From Pegea sp. RAD2-039 (lineage: Eukaryota; Chordata; Thaliacea; Salpida; Salpidae): a stretch of 64,000 bases of DNA. The stretch spans positions 1 through 64,000 of the forward strand of contig JAQGEQ010000137.1 of the NCBI GenBank assembly GCA_034620365.1. Reading direction: 5' to 3'. Below are positions 34,401 through 46,947 of the stretch, piece after piece. Position numbers and translations under genes: made by a program. The notes beneath the pieces were generated by a model that saw nothing but the letters and a program-made list of their open reading frames with translations, had not been told where the DNA came from and did not search any database. How positions within the stretch are numbered: position 1 is the stretch's first letter; every line of letters begins with the position of its first letter.

Positions 34401-37400
34401 AATCTTCAGAAGATGAAAGAGTTGAATCAGCAGAAGATGAAAAAGTTGAATCAACAGAAGATGAAAAAGTTGAATCAACAGAAGGAGAAAAAGTTGAATC
34501 AACAGAAGATGAAGAAGTTGAATCAACAGAAGATGAAGAAGTTGAATCAACAGAAGATGAAAAAGTTGAATCAACAGAAGATGAAGAAGTTGAATCAACA
34601 GAAGATGAAGAAGTTGAATCAACAGAAGATGAAGAAGTTGAATCAACAGAAGATGAAGAAGTTGAATCAACAGAAGATGAAGAAGTTGAATCTTCAGAAG
34701 ATGAAAAAGTTGAATCAACAGAAGATGAAGAAGTTGAATCAACAGAAGATGAAAAAGTTGAATCAACAGAAGATGAAGAAGTTGAATCAACAGAAGAAGA
34801 AGAAGTTGAATCAACAGAAGATGAAGAAGTTGAATCAACAGAAGATGATAAAGTTGAATCAACAGAAGATGAAAAAGTTGAATCTTCAGAAGACGAAGAA
34901 GTTGAATCAACAGAAGATGAAGAAGTTGAATCATCAGAAGATGAAGAAGTTGAATCAACAGAAGATGAAAAAGTTGAATCAACAGAAGATGAAGATCTTG
35001 AGTCAACAGAAGATGAAGAAGTTGAATCAACAGAAGATGATAAAGTTGAATCAACAGAAGATGAAAAAGTTGAATCTTCAGAAGACGAAGAAGTTGAATC
35101 AACAGAAGATGAAGAAGTTGAATCATCAGAAGATGAAGAAGTTGAATCAACAGAAGATGAAAAAGTTGAATCAACAGAAGATGAAGATCTTGAGTCAACA
35201 GAAGATGAAGATCTCGAATCAAGAGAAGATGAAAAAGTTGAATCAGCAGAAGATGAAGATGTTGAATCAACAGAAGATGAAGAAGTTGAATCAACAGAAG
35301 ATGAAGATCTTGAATCAACAGAAGATGAAGAAGTTGAATCAACAGAAGATGAAAAAGTTGAATCAACAGAAGATGAAAAAGTTGAATCAACAGAAGATGA
35401 AGATCTTGAGTCAACAGAAGATGAAGATCTTGAGTCAGCAGAAGATGAAAAAGTTGAATCAACAGAAGATGAAGATCTCGATTCTTCAAAAGATGAAGAC
35501 ACCGTGATACCTGAAGGAATTTCGAATAATCCTTTTTTTAACACAAATGATAAAATTCCAGAAGAAAATAAACCAAAAGATAAGGAAGTTCAAAAAACGA
35601 AGTTACAATCACCAGATATACGGCCGCCTGCACCATTACCATCTGATGTAGTTCCAAATAAACCATCTTTAATAAGACCACAAGACCAATCTCCATCAAT
35701 TCCTAATCATCCAATACATCAACCTCCACAAAGTTTCAGAAATCCACCAACACAACCAAATAATCCATATTATCCAAATAGACCATCAAACCAGTTTGTA
35801 CCAGAAAGAAACCATCGACCAATTTATGTGAACCAGAGACCTACTACGGATCTAGATGAAGATGATGAGAAGAACTTGTTGAGCGAATATATCATTCCTG
35901 CCATCATTGCTCTTCTTGTTCTTATTGGAATCATACTCCTGTTGATTAATCAATCGTTAGTATCTTCAATTATCTATTTCTATCCTACTAATCAAGAAAT
36001 TAATATTTAGAAATGTTAGTAGGAGTATCTTCACGTTTTTCAACTTTTTAGACTTTAAACTTTTTAAGATATTAATTAAGTTTAATGAAATATGATTAAT
36101 GTCACGTTTTTATTGGTAGCAACAACAGAACAAACTCTATCAACCCAAATAACAACCTTCCAAATAATTCAGAATTTCTAAGAGAGACAACTTCTACAAA
36201 AGAAGGTGAGAAATTCAAAGAATATTTTGAAATAATTTAAAAAAATGTTTTTAGTTTCGATTAAATCAAGAGTTTCAACACCAAGTCAAGATCTTGAATG
36301 GATAGCTGATGAAACAGTTTGTAACCTTAATCAACCTTTAGATGAACATTTTTCTCAAATAAATGAAGTTAAAAATACAAAGCAAGCATCAAAAGCTGAA
36401 TGTCAACAACCTTCTACTGGTCAAACACCACCTATAAAAGAACCAACAGTAGAAGAACCATCTGCAAGGGAACCATCTATAAAAGAACCATCTATAAAAG
36501 AACCATCTATAAAAGAACTATCTATAAAAGAACCATCTATAAAAGAACCATCTATAAAAGAACCATCTATAAAAGAACCATCTATAAAAGAACCATCTAT
36601 AAAAGAACCATCTATAAAGGAACCATCTGCAAAAGAACCATCTATAAACGAACCATCAATAAAGGAACCATCTATAAAAGAACCATCTGTAAAAGAACCA
36701 ATTATAGAGGAACCATCTATAAAAGAACCATCTATAGAAGAACCATCTGCAGAAGAACCATCTATAGAAGAACCATCTATAAAAGAACCATCTATAAAAG
36801 AACCATCTATAGAAGAGCCATCTATAAGAGAACCATCTTTAGAAGAACCATCTGCAGAAGAACCATCTATAGAAGAACCATCTGCAGAAGAACCATCTGC
36901 AGAAGAACCATCTATAAAAGAACCATCTGCAGAAGAACCATCTATAGAAGAACCATCTATAAAAGAACCATCCATAAACGAACCGTCTATAGAAGAGCCA
37001 TCTATAAAAGAACCATCTATAAAAGAACCATCTATTAAAGAACCATCTATAAAAGAACCATCTGCAAAAGAACCATCTATAAAAGAACCATCTATAAATC
37101 AGCCATATATAGAGGAACCAATAAGTAAAGATCCTTTTACTAATGAACTAAATCCAGAAGAACCATCTGAAGAAGAAGATTTGTTTTCTGGTCCACCTTA
37201 TCTACGAAGTCCTTCAGATATTCCATCAATCTTTATCTTCCAACCTCCACAGCTTTCTTCTATCCCAGAATGTCCTAAACCTCCGGAAAACATGTGTCAC
37301 CCGCGTCAAACACTAACAAGGGCACAAACAATCAATAGACCCGGTACTTCCCCTAATTTCCTACCATACACCAGTGATAACTTACAACTGCTTCGACAAA

Positions 37401-37555
37401 TTGCTTCCCACAATCGGCTCACTCCTCAAAGACCCACTAACCCTGTTTATGGGATTTCTAATGAAGACTCATCATTAATGGTCGTTCAGTCACGTGACCT
37501 GGAAGAAGCCTTTGATATGGAATCGCGACGTCGCGAGCAAATTGTTAGCCGTTGA
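31497..37555 (+). CDS. Tie-like Ig/EGF receptor without a kinase, with acidic stalk and repetitive tail
   Basis: Thirteen exons predict roughly 1,750 residues. Exon 1 (31497-) is a signal peptide (NLFFFICIL). Exons at 31620-32180 look like Ig-type sequence ([10 protein letters not shown]). Exons at 32431-32760 encode [50 protein letters not shown] and [20 protein letters not shown]. The last follows the Tie1/Tie2 EGF module (CLPDPYGCSCATGW..LQC) almost exactly. More EGF-like repeats follow at 32808-33508, 33561-33770 and 33827-34023. From 34072 an acidic region made of (E/K)VESTEDE repeats precedes one membrane helix ([19 protein letters not shown], about 35889-35950). The cytoplasmic exons (36118-36205, 36255-37555) are largely EPSIK repeats and end with PPYLRSP and NPVYGI tyrosine motifs. 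There is no kinase domain before TGA 37553-37555; AATAAA lies at 37705. A surface adhesion or ligand-binding role is inferred. Confidence 0.82.
34231..35480 (+). repeat. 24-bp coding minisatellite (acidic 8-residue repeat)
   Basis: About 50 in-frame copies of a 24-bp unit encoding EVESTEDE and variants ([16 protein letters not shown]). They are preceded by a GAAGAT/GAAGAA run at 34072-34230. The unit length keeps frame. A higher-order duplication is visible: eight units at about 34819-35010 recur as 35011-35202, including rare variants (GATGATAAAG at 34844 and 35036, exactly 192 bp apart). It forms the extracellular acidic stalk of the Tie-like protein. Confidence 0.97.
36430..37110 (+). repeat. 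15-bp coding minisatellite (EPSIK 5-residue repeat)
   Basis: About 45 in-frame copies of a 15-bp unit (GAACCATCTATAAAA) encoding EPSIK, with variants [10 protein letters not shown] and EPSVK. Lies in the cytoplasmic tail of the Tie-like protein. The alternating Glu and Lys make a mixed-charge, proline-rich, probably disordered segment. Confidence 0.97.
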
Positions 37556-37710
37556 GATGACGTCATCAACGCGATCAATTTGTTGTTAGTTGTAAAAAGC
37601 TTTTCTCTTCTTTAAATGGTTTTTATTCAAAAGTTTTTTTGACGATTTTGCCTAAAATGTTTTATTTGTGAAATAATCTGATGATTTAAAAGAGAATTTT
37701 TACAAATAAA

Positions 37711-40162
37711 AATAGAGGCTTTGAAAAATGATGTTTTGTTGTTAATAAAATTACGAAATTTTAACTTTTTTGATATTTTTATTGTTTAATTATCAAAATA
37801 TCAGAAGTGAAATTTATTAAATTTACTTTTTCGTGGTCGAAATGAGAAAAGTTTTTTTGCTTAAAACAGTCTGTCAAGGAAAAAAGGAAACTAAAAAAAC
37901 AGTTTTGAAATTAAATCTTTTCCTAAATTTAAAACGATTTTCTTAATTTTACTTAAAAACTAAATTATTTTTCACAAAATGAAAATTAAATCTTATTAAA
38001 TGATAATTTAATAATTTCAAATTTTTATCAATAATTGATCAGTTGTCAATAAAAATTATTCAAATATAATTCAAAATCTGATTTCAGTATCCAAATATCC
38101 AATTAGAATAAAACTAATTGGTTTTCCACAAAAATATATTTTTTTCAGCAAGGAAAACGTTTCTAGACTCATCAAACAATTTCCATTTAACTGCTCTTAA
38201 TAAGATGTCGTAAAAACTATCAAATATTAATTCGTTTTTAAAGCGCTTTAAAATTGGTTTAATTAAGAACTTTTTATAGCAAATATATCTTTGAAAAGAC
38301 AAAGAATTAAAATTTTCTTCAAGTATTACTAAAATTAATAAATATATTTGAAAAATAATTTATAAATATTTCAAAGAATTTAGAAACAAATGATAAGAAG
38401 TTATAAATCTTATTAATATTATTTTAAAAATTAATTGAAATCATCGCATAAAAAATTAGATTAAATTGTTTAAAATTGAAGATTTATTGAAAATAATTCT
38501 AAAGAAGTAAAGATATCCTTATCAAAGTAGTTAAAGTCTCCAAGTTATCAGGGATAAAGAAAGTTGTAATTAGAGCTTTTTGAAAAGTTCAAAATCTTGA
38601 AAATTCTGCTTTTTTAAGATTTTTATTTTCACCACACGGTGGCGCTAACAATTTGATAAAACATTTGAAACAGTTTTAAAGTTTCTTCAATCTTAGTTTT
38701 GTTCAGATGTAAGTTTGATTAGTTCTAGGATACTTCTACAACGAAAAAAGAGTAGAGTTACTTTATATTTTAACTTTAGACGAGATAAAGTTTAAATTTT
38801 TTGTTGAAATAGTTCTATATTAGTTCATTAAACTTTATAAAAAAGGTTTTTTGTTTGATTAAATATTTGCTCTTATTTAAAAAAAAATACTAGAGAAAGA
38901 ATTTTCTTTTTTCATCAAAAGAGTAAATAAACGAATTAAGTAAGTCACAGGCAAGTTAGGATACAAAACGAAGAAAATAGCATTAAATCATCATTTGAAT
39001 TTGCATTTACTAAATCGTTTAAATGCAGTGGTTGTTTTAGCAACAAGTTAAACAATTTCCTGTTTTATAAAAGTTACTAAAACGCAGAATTTTTGCAAAG
39101 TTTATTGATAAAATAAAGATCTTTAGAGGTTTAATCAGTAGATTTTCAAACTAGTTTAATTAAATATTTATCAAAAAGTTTAATTTGTTATTATAGTTGT
39201 TTCTAAATAATAAAATTTCGATTGTTTATATCATAACTTAGAAAGATGTTTTGCAATGATAATTTTTCGTCTACTTTGGAATAATAACTAATTTTTTTCT
39301 AAGTTTCTAAGTTTTTATCTATTACAATTTTTCAGTAAACTTTGATAATTAACTTTGATAATTAATTATCTGACCTTACCTAGTAAACAAAGTAAACAAA
39401 CGAACGTTGGTCGAGTTTTTATAAAAAAAGTAAAAATAACTTTTCTTATCAAATATATTTTTAAAAATAGCGAGAGGGGCTTTATAGTTTACAAGAATTT
39501 CGTTTTAGTCCAAGAAAAGATTTGAATAGTAGAACTTTATCATAAATAAAATGACATATATTTACATGTAGCGCTTCAGTTATTGCTATTTATTATTAAA
39601 GATTAATTTGATAAGCATTTTAATCAGTTTATAAAATCTAAATCATTGTGAGCGACTTTATCAATTACTTGTAACTGAGTTCATCTTAATTTAAATCAAA
39701 CTTTCTAACTGTACATAGAAATGTCTAAACAAGAAATCACTTTTGATTTTCTCGCTAATTGTTTCAAGTTTTACCTTTAAAACACTATTTCGTGAAATTA
39801 TTGTGATTACAATAAACATTTATGATTAAACATCTTTAATTTGATCTCTATCATTTCAAAATCTTTAATTTTTATATATTTCGGTTTCATTTTAATTTTT
39901 TATACCAACATTGATGTCTTACTAGAAGATATCTGTTATTCAGCTATGGAAGATTTCTTAACAAAGACTGTTGTGATTTATTACTTGAATTCGTCAAGTT
40001 TATGTTTAGATACTTCAACAGAATTTGGTTCAAAAGAAAAATGTTTAAAATTATGCTTGAGAAACGTTCAATACAAAAAATTTTCAAAATAATCTTTGAT
40101 TTTTTTATAAAAGAAATTTCTAAGATTCTTTTTGTATTTTTAGTGACTGGTTCGAAATTTAA
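37711..40162. other. AT-rich intergenic region
   Basis: About 2.4 kb with no recognisable gene. The small minus frame at 38114-38302 has no domain. The 3' part must include the promoter of the class C GPCR gene. Confidence 0.5.
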
Positions 40163-43100
40163 ATGTTTTTCTTTTTGTTATCTTTCTACCTTCTTGGTTC
40201 GGCGGTTGAAAGTGCTTTTTTTGAGCCAGTTTCATATTATCGAGATGGTGACATCATCATAGGTGGACTATTTCCTCTACATTATGAAACATTTGCTTCA
40301 TCTGATTACAGGTACGAAAGAACAAAACCAATTTAGATAAAAATTCAGTGACTTGAAAACAGTAAATTAAAATATGAAAGTTTACTTTTAAGCTTTTTAG
40401 TCAAACAAAGTTGATGATAAAATGTCTTCAAGTAAATGATAGAATCAGTTTTTTTGAGATCTTCATCACAGCAGATCGATATTTTTATCAAATGATAATC
40501 ATAAGAGATCTTCTGTGAAAGTTTACACTTGATAAGATTGCTGATATGATCAAATTTTGTTCAATTTCATCACAGAATGAAACCAACGATAGAAAAATGT
40601 TCAAACTTCAATTTAGTTGGGTTTAGATGGATGTTGGCGATGATGTTTGCTATTGAGAAGATTAATAACAGGTTGAAGATCATTCATTCATAACTAGTCT
40701 TTCTTATTTCATCTTAAAAACGATTTCTAAAAAATAACTTTCTGATTAAACAATTTTTTTATGTTTAGTTCTAGTCTTATTCCAAACACGACTTTAGGGT
40801 GGGAAATCTTTGACACGTGTAACAGCAAAGATCGGACCGTGGTCCAGACCCTAGCTATGGTGGACCAGAACCGAACTCTCAAAAGTTGGTTGATTCTTTA
40901 TAGGCTTCTACTGAAGAAGTTTTTAGTCAGATTTTGTTTCTTTTCTAATCTGATTTAAAATCGATTTAATTTTGAAATAAGTCTGAAAAATAATTTAATA
41001 AGTATCAGAAGTGGTTTGTTATTTCCAAGAAAAAAAAATACTTTAATTAAAAAAGAGAAAAATTTGAAGAAAAAAATATCATAAATAATAAATGAAATTA
41101 AAAATCTGTTTAATCTTCAGCTCCATCAGTGGTTCTAGGAGCTGCAACAAGTGATAGAACTAAATCTGCTTTCGATATCCTCTCAGTTTTTCACAAACCT
41201 TTAATCAGTTATTCAGCAACAAGCAGAAAACTAAATCGGAAAGCGAAGTTCGGGTGAAAAATTCTCAACTATTCAGCTTCATTTCAACAAAATAAATTTA
41301 AAAAAAATGATTTTCAACTGAAATAATTTCAGATCTTTCCTTCGAACTGTTCCAAGTGATGACGCTCAAGCTGTTGCTATAGTTAAACTTCTAAAGCATT
41401 TAAACTGGACATGGATTGGAGCGATAGCGAGCGATAACGCTTATGGAAGACCCGGAATTAATCAGATTCAAAAAGAAGCGATTAAAAATGGAATCTGCGT
41501 TCAATTCGTCCGTTTTATATCAGATGTAAGAAAGTTTATAAAATGAATCAGAAATTTAATGAAATAATTACAGATAATGACTTTAGATGAAATTAAAAAG
41601 ACCGCTTCGGAAATCAAAGCGTTTAATGCAACTGTTTTAGTGGCTTTTACGGATGTAAACATCCAGTTTCAAAATCTTCTTAGAGAGATGAAAAACATGA
41701 ATGTCACAGATCGGATTTTGATTGCAACGGAAGCCTGGTCGACGTCGCGTGAGGTTCGAAACGCCGGAAGTAAGTTTTTAAACTCATTAACGAAAAATTG
41801 GGAAACTCAGTTTTGTGTTGGTTCAGATAAATATAAAAAGTTAAAAGCAAATTACTCTTAAAAGGATAGATAAGTCTTTAAAGTTTAAGATCCAACTTGG
41901 TTTAAAATATAACTGAATTATTTGGGAATTTTTGATTGATAGATAACATCAGTTGTTATTAAAAAAGCAAATAGTTTATTTGTATTTATAAATGAATATC
42001 TAGAAAGATTCGTATCGAATTCGATCACTATATTACTGAGATTTTTTTGATTAAATTTATAATTAGTAAATCGCCTAAATAAATTTAAAAACATAATTTA
42101 AAAAGATTAGTTAGAAAAGTTTGTTGTTAAATCTTTTTCTTTTCTCTACAGAAGAGTTTATGGCGGGAACTTTGGGGATTAACATAAGAGGAGGACCTCT
42201 TCCTGGATTCAAGAGATTTGTGGAAAACCTTACTCCAAAATCTCAAGCTTCAAACCCTTTTTTGAAAAACTTCTGGGAAGAGTATTTCAATTGTAGTTGC
42301 CCAGGACACTTATGTAAACCTAACCCAGAAGAAAAACCAAATCAAATTGGTATTTAATATTTTTGTTTATAGATGTTTTGAGAGGTTTTTCAGTAAATTT
42401 TAAATAAATATTGATTGTAAAATAATGATTTCAAACAATTTTTTTAAAGAAAACTTTTATTTACAATTTTTCTGTAAGTTTATCTTTGCATCTAGTTAAT
42501 AATCTTACAAAAGTTTGTTTAATTTCACAAACAGAACACATGGCTTGTATATAACTTGTGTTTTATTTACATTTAACACATAAAACACAAAGTTTTGACA
42601 ATATGTAAGTTGACTTTTTTACACGACATAAAAAACAGCATTTTAAATAAACGAATATCTAAAATGGTTTTCAATCTTCAGAAAAACATCTGACTTGTAC
42701 TGGAAACGAAAGATTAAACTTCTCTGATCCTCATTTTAATCGTAACAACAACTCTCTTCTGTGGTCTCTGAATAAAGGTCATCTCACTGAGCTGCATAAG
42801 TCTCATTCTGTATTTGTAGCAGTTCAAGCAATTGCAGAAGGGCTAGATGCGATGATGAAATGTGAATCTTCTTCATCTGTTCTTCAGGTAATCAATTTTT
42901 CGATTATTATTGAAGTCGTATAATTTTAAGAGCTTTTAAACAAACAATCGTTTATAAATGTCCCTATTAAAAAGAAAAATTATATTTTTATGGTTGTTAA
43001 AAATTAACAAATTTTGACAAAAGCTTGAAAAGATTCAAGATTTCATTTTTGAGTTATTTTGGCGAAGCTGTTTTTTAGAAGCTAATTCCTTGCCAACTTC

Positions 43101-46100
43101 ATTTTAATAACTTTGAATCCATAAAAGATATAAACAAAAGATGACGTCATTTGAATCGCTGTTGAAGACTTCTTTTTTGTTTAGGATGGAAAATGTCCAA
43201 GCAAATTACAGATCGAGCCCTGGCAACTGCTGGCTTATATACGTCATGTCAACTTCCAGCCCCCAGGCAAACATCTTCAAGTAAGAAACTTGAATCTCAG
43301 GACTTAAATTTCCACAAAAGTTTTCACAGAATTTTCAATTCAATGATTTAGGAGACCCAAACGTTTCGTATAAGTTGGTCACGTGGTCGGATGTTGATTC
43401 AACAGAAGACTTTTACTCGACTGTTGGTATTTACGAAGGTGAAGAAGAACAAGAATGGAAGATCAATTTTAAAGATTTTCATTTTCCAAAACGACTGATG
43501 AAAAAATCCGATGAAAAAAAAGAAAATTTTGATGTAAAATTCAAGTTTACTAAAATAATGATCAAAAAAAATCTGTTATCATTCAGACATTGCTCACTGC
43601 TTGCTCTAAACCTTGCTCGCCAGGGCAACGAAAAATTCAGTTCGAAAGTTTCTGTTGCTATGGTTGCGAGCCATGCCCAGCTGGACAAATATCTAACGAA
43701 AGTGACCAGAGCTCTTGTATCTCATGTGGTCTGGAATTTCGTCCGAACTCAAACAGTACAGGTAAATTATTTACTAGCTGAGATGCTTTTTTGTTTATTT
43801 TTTTGTTTTAGAGTCAATTTACTTTTATGAAGTTGAAAGTAAACTTTTGTAAATAAACTTTTTGTAATTTGCAGCTTGCATAAAGAAAATAGAAGATTAT
43901 CTACAATGGAATGATAACTTTGGGATCGCTTTTATTGTTTTATCTTTTATAGGGATAATATTTACAACCGCATCTTCAGGTATTCCGTCTTTAAGAGACT
44001 GAATTAGATTAAATTAGTTATAAAAATCTGTTGTTATTCTAATAAAGTAATTTAAAGAAGTATATTTAAAATTTATAAAAGTTTATAAAACCGACTTTTG
44101 TTCAGACAAATGAATAATTCATTATTTCCTTTTATCTTTTATTTTCAGTGATTTTTGCAAAGAACAAAACTATGCCAGTTGTAAAAGCAACTAACTATCA
44201 ACTCAGCCAATTAATGTTCTTGGCAATAATTTTCTGCTTTATAAGTCCTTTGTTCCATATTCTTAAACCTTCCAATTTTTTCTGTCAATTTAGACGAGTA
44301 AGTATTGATCAAATTTTAGTCTAACTTTTGAAACTACTTAAAACTTTTATATTATTCTTATAATTTTAAATACTTTTCAGTTATGACAAAAGTTAGTTTT
44401 TAAGTTCCATTTAATCAAAGTTTGAATCAAACTATTTGATGAGATATCAAATTTATGTAAGTTTAAAACGCCACAAATTGAATCTCATGATACAAGTACA
44501 TCTGATGCCAAACCTGTTTGGCAGTTTTTCCAATTATTTTTTCAGTGGTAACAAGTTAATAGCTTCGTTCGAATCCAACTAAAAAATACTTGAAAGCAAC
44601 TTTCAGACTCAAGTGTGAACGATACACACCTGCTACTAGTGATGTAACCTACGATGTCTGTACGTCGCTCTTTACAATTTTACAATAACCGCACTTCAAA
44701 TATAATTAAAGATGCTGAAAGTAATTAGTTTAGGTAAATTATATCCGTCTCATAATACTTAGTTTATCCAACACATGCGGAAAAAACAATATGAGCAGAA
44801 AGATAATTAGAAGGTCTTCGTTCTTAATCATTAGTCCTTCAGATAAAAACATTAAATTATTTATTTCTTATATTTTCTGTGTCCTAACCTTTTGAATCAA
44901 CAAATAATTCTTATCAGGTTGAAGTTGTTATTTCACTATAACTTGATGAATAGGCTTTACATAGAGTTAGTGTTGACAGGTAATGTTTCAACGGATATAA
45001 ACTAGCTTTGCGGTCAACTTGTTTTTTTGAGTTTTATGTCAACTGATTTATTTATAAGAGAATATTCTGTAAGTTAAACTCAACAAATTTTTCAATTTTT
45101 TAGATCAGAATTTTTTCTTCAAATATTTTCTAATTCTTAATTATTGAAGAACTTATTTCTCTAAAACAATTTTTATTTGAGAATCTAATTTATATTTCAG
45201 TATCTTTTCACTTTGAGTTACACTCTTGCAGTTTCTGCTGTTTTAGTCAAAACCCTTCGAGTGCTTTCAGCATTTGAAGCTAAGTTGCCTGTAGCTTACT
45301 CAAACGTAAGTCGAAGTTAATCTGCTAACAACTTTTGACATCTATCTACCTCAGAGGCGACGATGGTTCGGAATATATGTCCAATTCGCTGTTGTAGCGC
45401 TGGTTCTTTCCTTTCAAGTCATCATATGTGTGATTTGGTATTTATTAGGCCCACCACAGATGAAACGCTTGTCTAATGTTGTCAGTATTACAACAAAAAT
45501 TCACTTCACCACAATAATTGATTTTTTTTACAGAATTTTTTTAGTGATACAACCATACTTGTATGTAATAATGGTTCGATTCTGATGATGGTTTGTAGCT
45601 ATGGTTACGTGTGTTTACTAGCTACAATCGCGTTCATCATCGCGTTTCGAGCTCGAAAACTTCCAGCTGATTTTAATGAAGCTAAATTTATTACATTTGC
45701 AATAATTTTTTTCCTTCTAGTCTGGGGACTTTTTATCCCTGGATATTATACAACCAAAGATAGTTTAGTTGTAAATAAACGTCTCTACTTCTCTCATTGG
45801 TTCTGTGTCTTCAGCAAAACTATCTGGAGTTGTTTACGGTCTTGCCATCTATATATCAAGCTACGGTTTCTTAGGATGTCTCTTTGTTCCAAAGCTCTAC
45901 ATCATCTTTTTCACTCCACAACGTAACGACGCAGAGGTATAAACAGCTTTCTAAAGTTCAAGTCGATCACGTGACCACGTGCTTGTAGCGTCAGCGCGAA
46001 GCTACATTCGCTCACGCAATCAAAGCGACTAGATCCGTTCGGTTTGGGAATTCACTAACAGAAGGAACACTTGGACCAACATCTCATAACAATAATAGTA

Positions 46101-46947
46101 ATAACAACGTGGCACTTCGTAAGTTTGATTTGAAATTAATCAGTTGTGAGTAAAGTAATCTCAACAGCATCTTCTCATCGAGAAGTCAAGTCTTCTTCTC
46201 ACAGTAGTGAGCTCACAGAGATGTCTAAATCGGAAGATCTATCTTTGGAGATTCGTAAATCTTATGATGAGAGTTTGATATATGAGGTAGGTTCATTTTT
46301 ACTCATCAGGAAAATCTTTAAGTTTGAATCTTTTAAATGTGATTCTTTAAGATCTTTTCTTAAATTTACGGAATTAATTAAAATAAATAAAATTATAAAA
46401 TAGATTCTTTCAATAATATCTAAATATTTTTATAATTTTAAAAGCTTCAGAAGAGTTTATACTAAAATTTCCAAAATTATTTTTTGAGTGATTCAATTTA
46501 ATTTTTGATATCAAAGAATTTTTGAGTGATAATTATATAAATAAGCAAAAATCTTTAACTAAATCAAATAAAAAAACTTTCAAAGTACCATTCTCTACTT
46601 TTGGTTTCTGTCTTTTGATGCATAAAACCATTTTTTATCACAATAAACGCGAAAAAAAAAGAAAATCTATTCTGAAAGTTCTTTTGATTAACAAATGATT
46701 GTTTTGTCAAACTGAAACCATCAAGATAAATTCAGATGTCTCTAAAAACTGGGTTAAGTTCACAACTTTTAGCTTGTTCAAATTAAGATAAAAGATAAAG
46801 CAATCTGTCAATATTGTTAATCTCAAAATTTTATCAACTTTAAAGTATTTTTTGACCAAAACCATTTTTGTCGTAAATCTTTTAATTTTATTTTTTCAGG
46901 AAGAAGATGCAGAGTTATTAAAAAGAAATGAACGAAGCAGATGTTGA
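40163..46947 (+). CDS. Class C G-protein-coupled receptor, calcium-sensing receptor (CaSR) type
   Basis: Exon 1 (40163-40311) begins with a signal peptide (MFFFLLSFYLLGSAVESA), then GDIIIGGLFPLHY. The Venus-flytrap exons (40576-40671, 40768-40883, 41121-41269, 41332-41527, 41575-41768 and about 42152-42350) contain VLGAATSDRTKSAFDILSVF, SYSATSRKL, FLRTVPSDDAQA, DNAYGRPGI, ATEAWSTS and FWEEYFNC, all tracking CaSR. Exons at 42682-43280 and 43350 on complete the lobe. The cysteine-rich domain (SKPCSPGQRK, CCYGCEPCPAGQISNESDQS) and seven helices follow, with MPVVKATNYQLS, VLVKTLRVLSAFEAKLP, IICVIWYLLGPPQ and RKLPADFNEAKFITFAIIF. The tail has a Ser-rich acidic segment and ends at TGA 46945-46947. 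Members sense divalent cations and amino acids at the plasma membrane. A large intron (44300-45200) holds repeat-like sequence. Exact ligand unknown. Confidence 0.9.
44480..44860 (+). repeat. Candidate dispersed element (SINE-like) in a GPCR intron
   Basis: This intronic stretch has a B-box-like CGTTCGAATCC at about 44568 and a segment at about 44768-44822 (CACATGCGG, then CAATATGAGCAGAAAGATAA). That segment resembles 56643-56722, with CGCATGG, then CAATATGAGCAAAAAATATA. Shared words in the same order suggest two diverged copies of one element. No terminal repeats were identified. Confidence 0.35.

Noticed and set aside
33940..35544. Long minus-strand frames (534 and 500 codons, Ser/Asp- and Leu/His-rich) and a second plus frame (480 codons, Lys/Asn/Gln-rich) over the acidic repeat
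   Set aside because: The 24-bp unit is a multiple of three and lacks stops in several frames, so every frame stays open automatically. Only the acidic plus frame joins EGF exons upstream and the membrane helix downstream.
36400..37038. Alternative plus and minus frames (YKRTI and IDGSS repeats) over the EPSIK region
   Set aside because: Shadows of the 15-bp coding repeat; no splice continuity and no other support.
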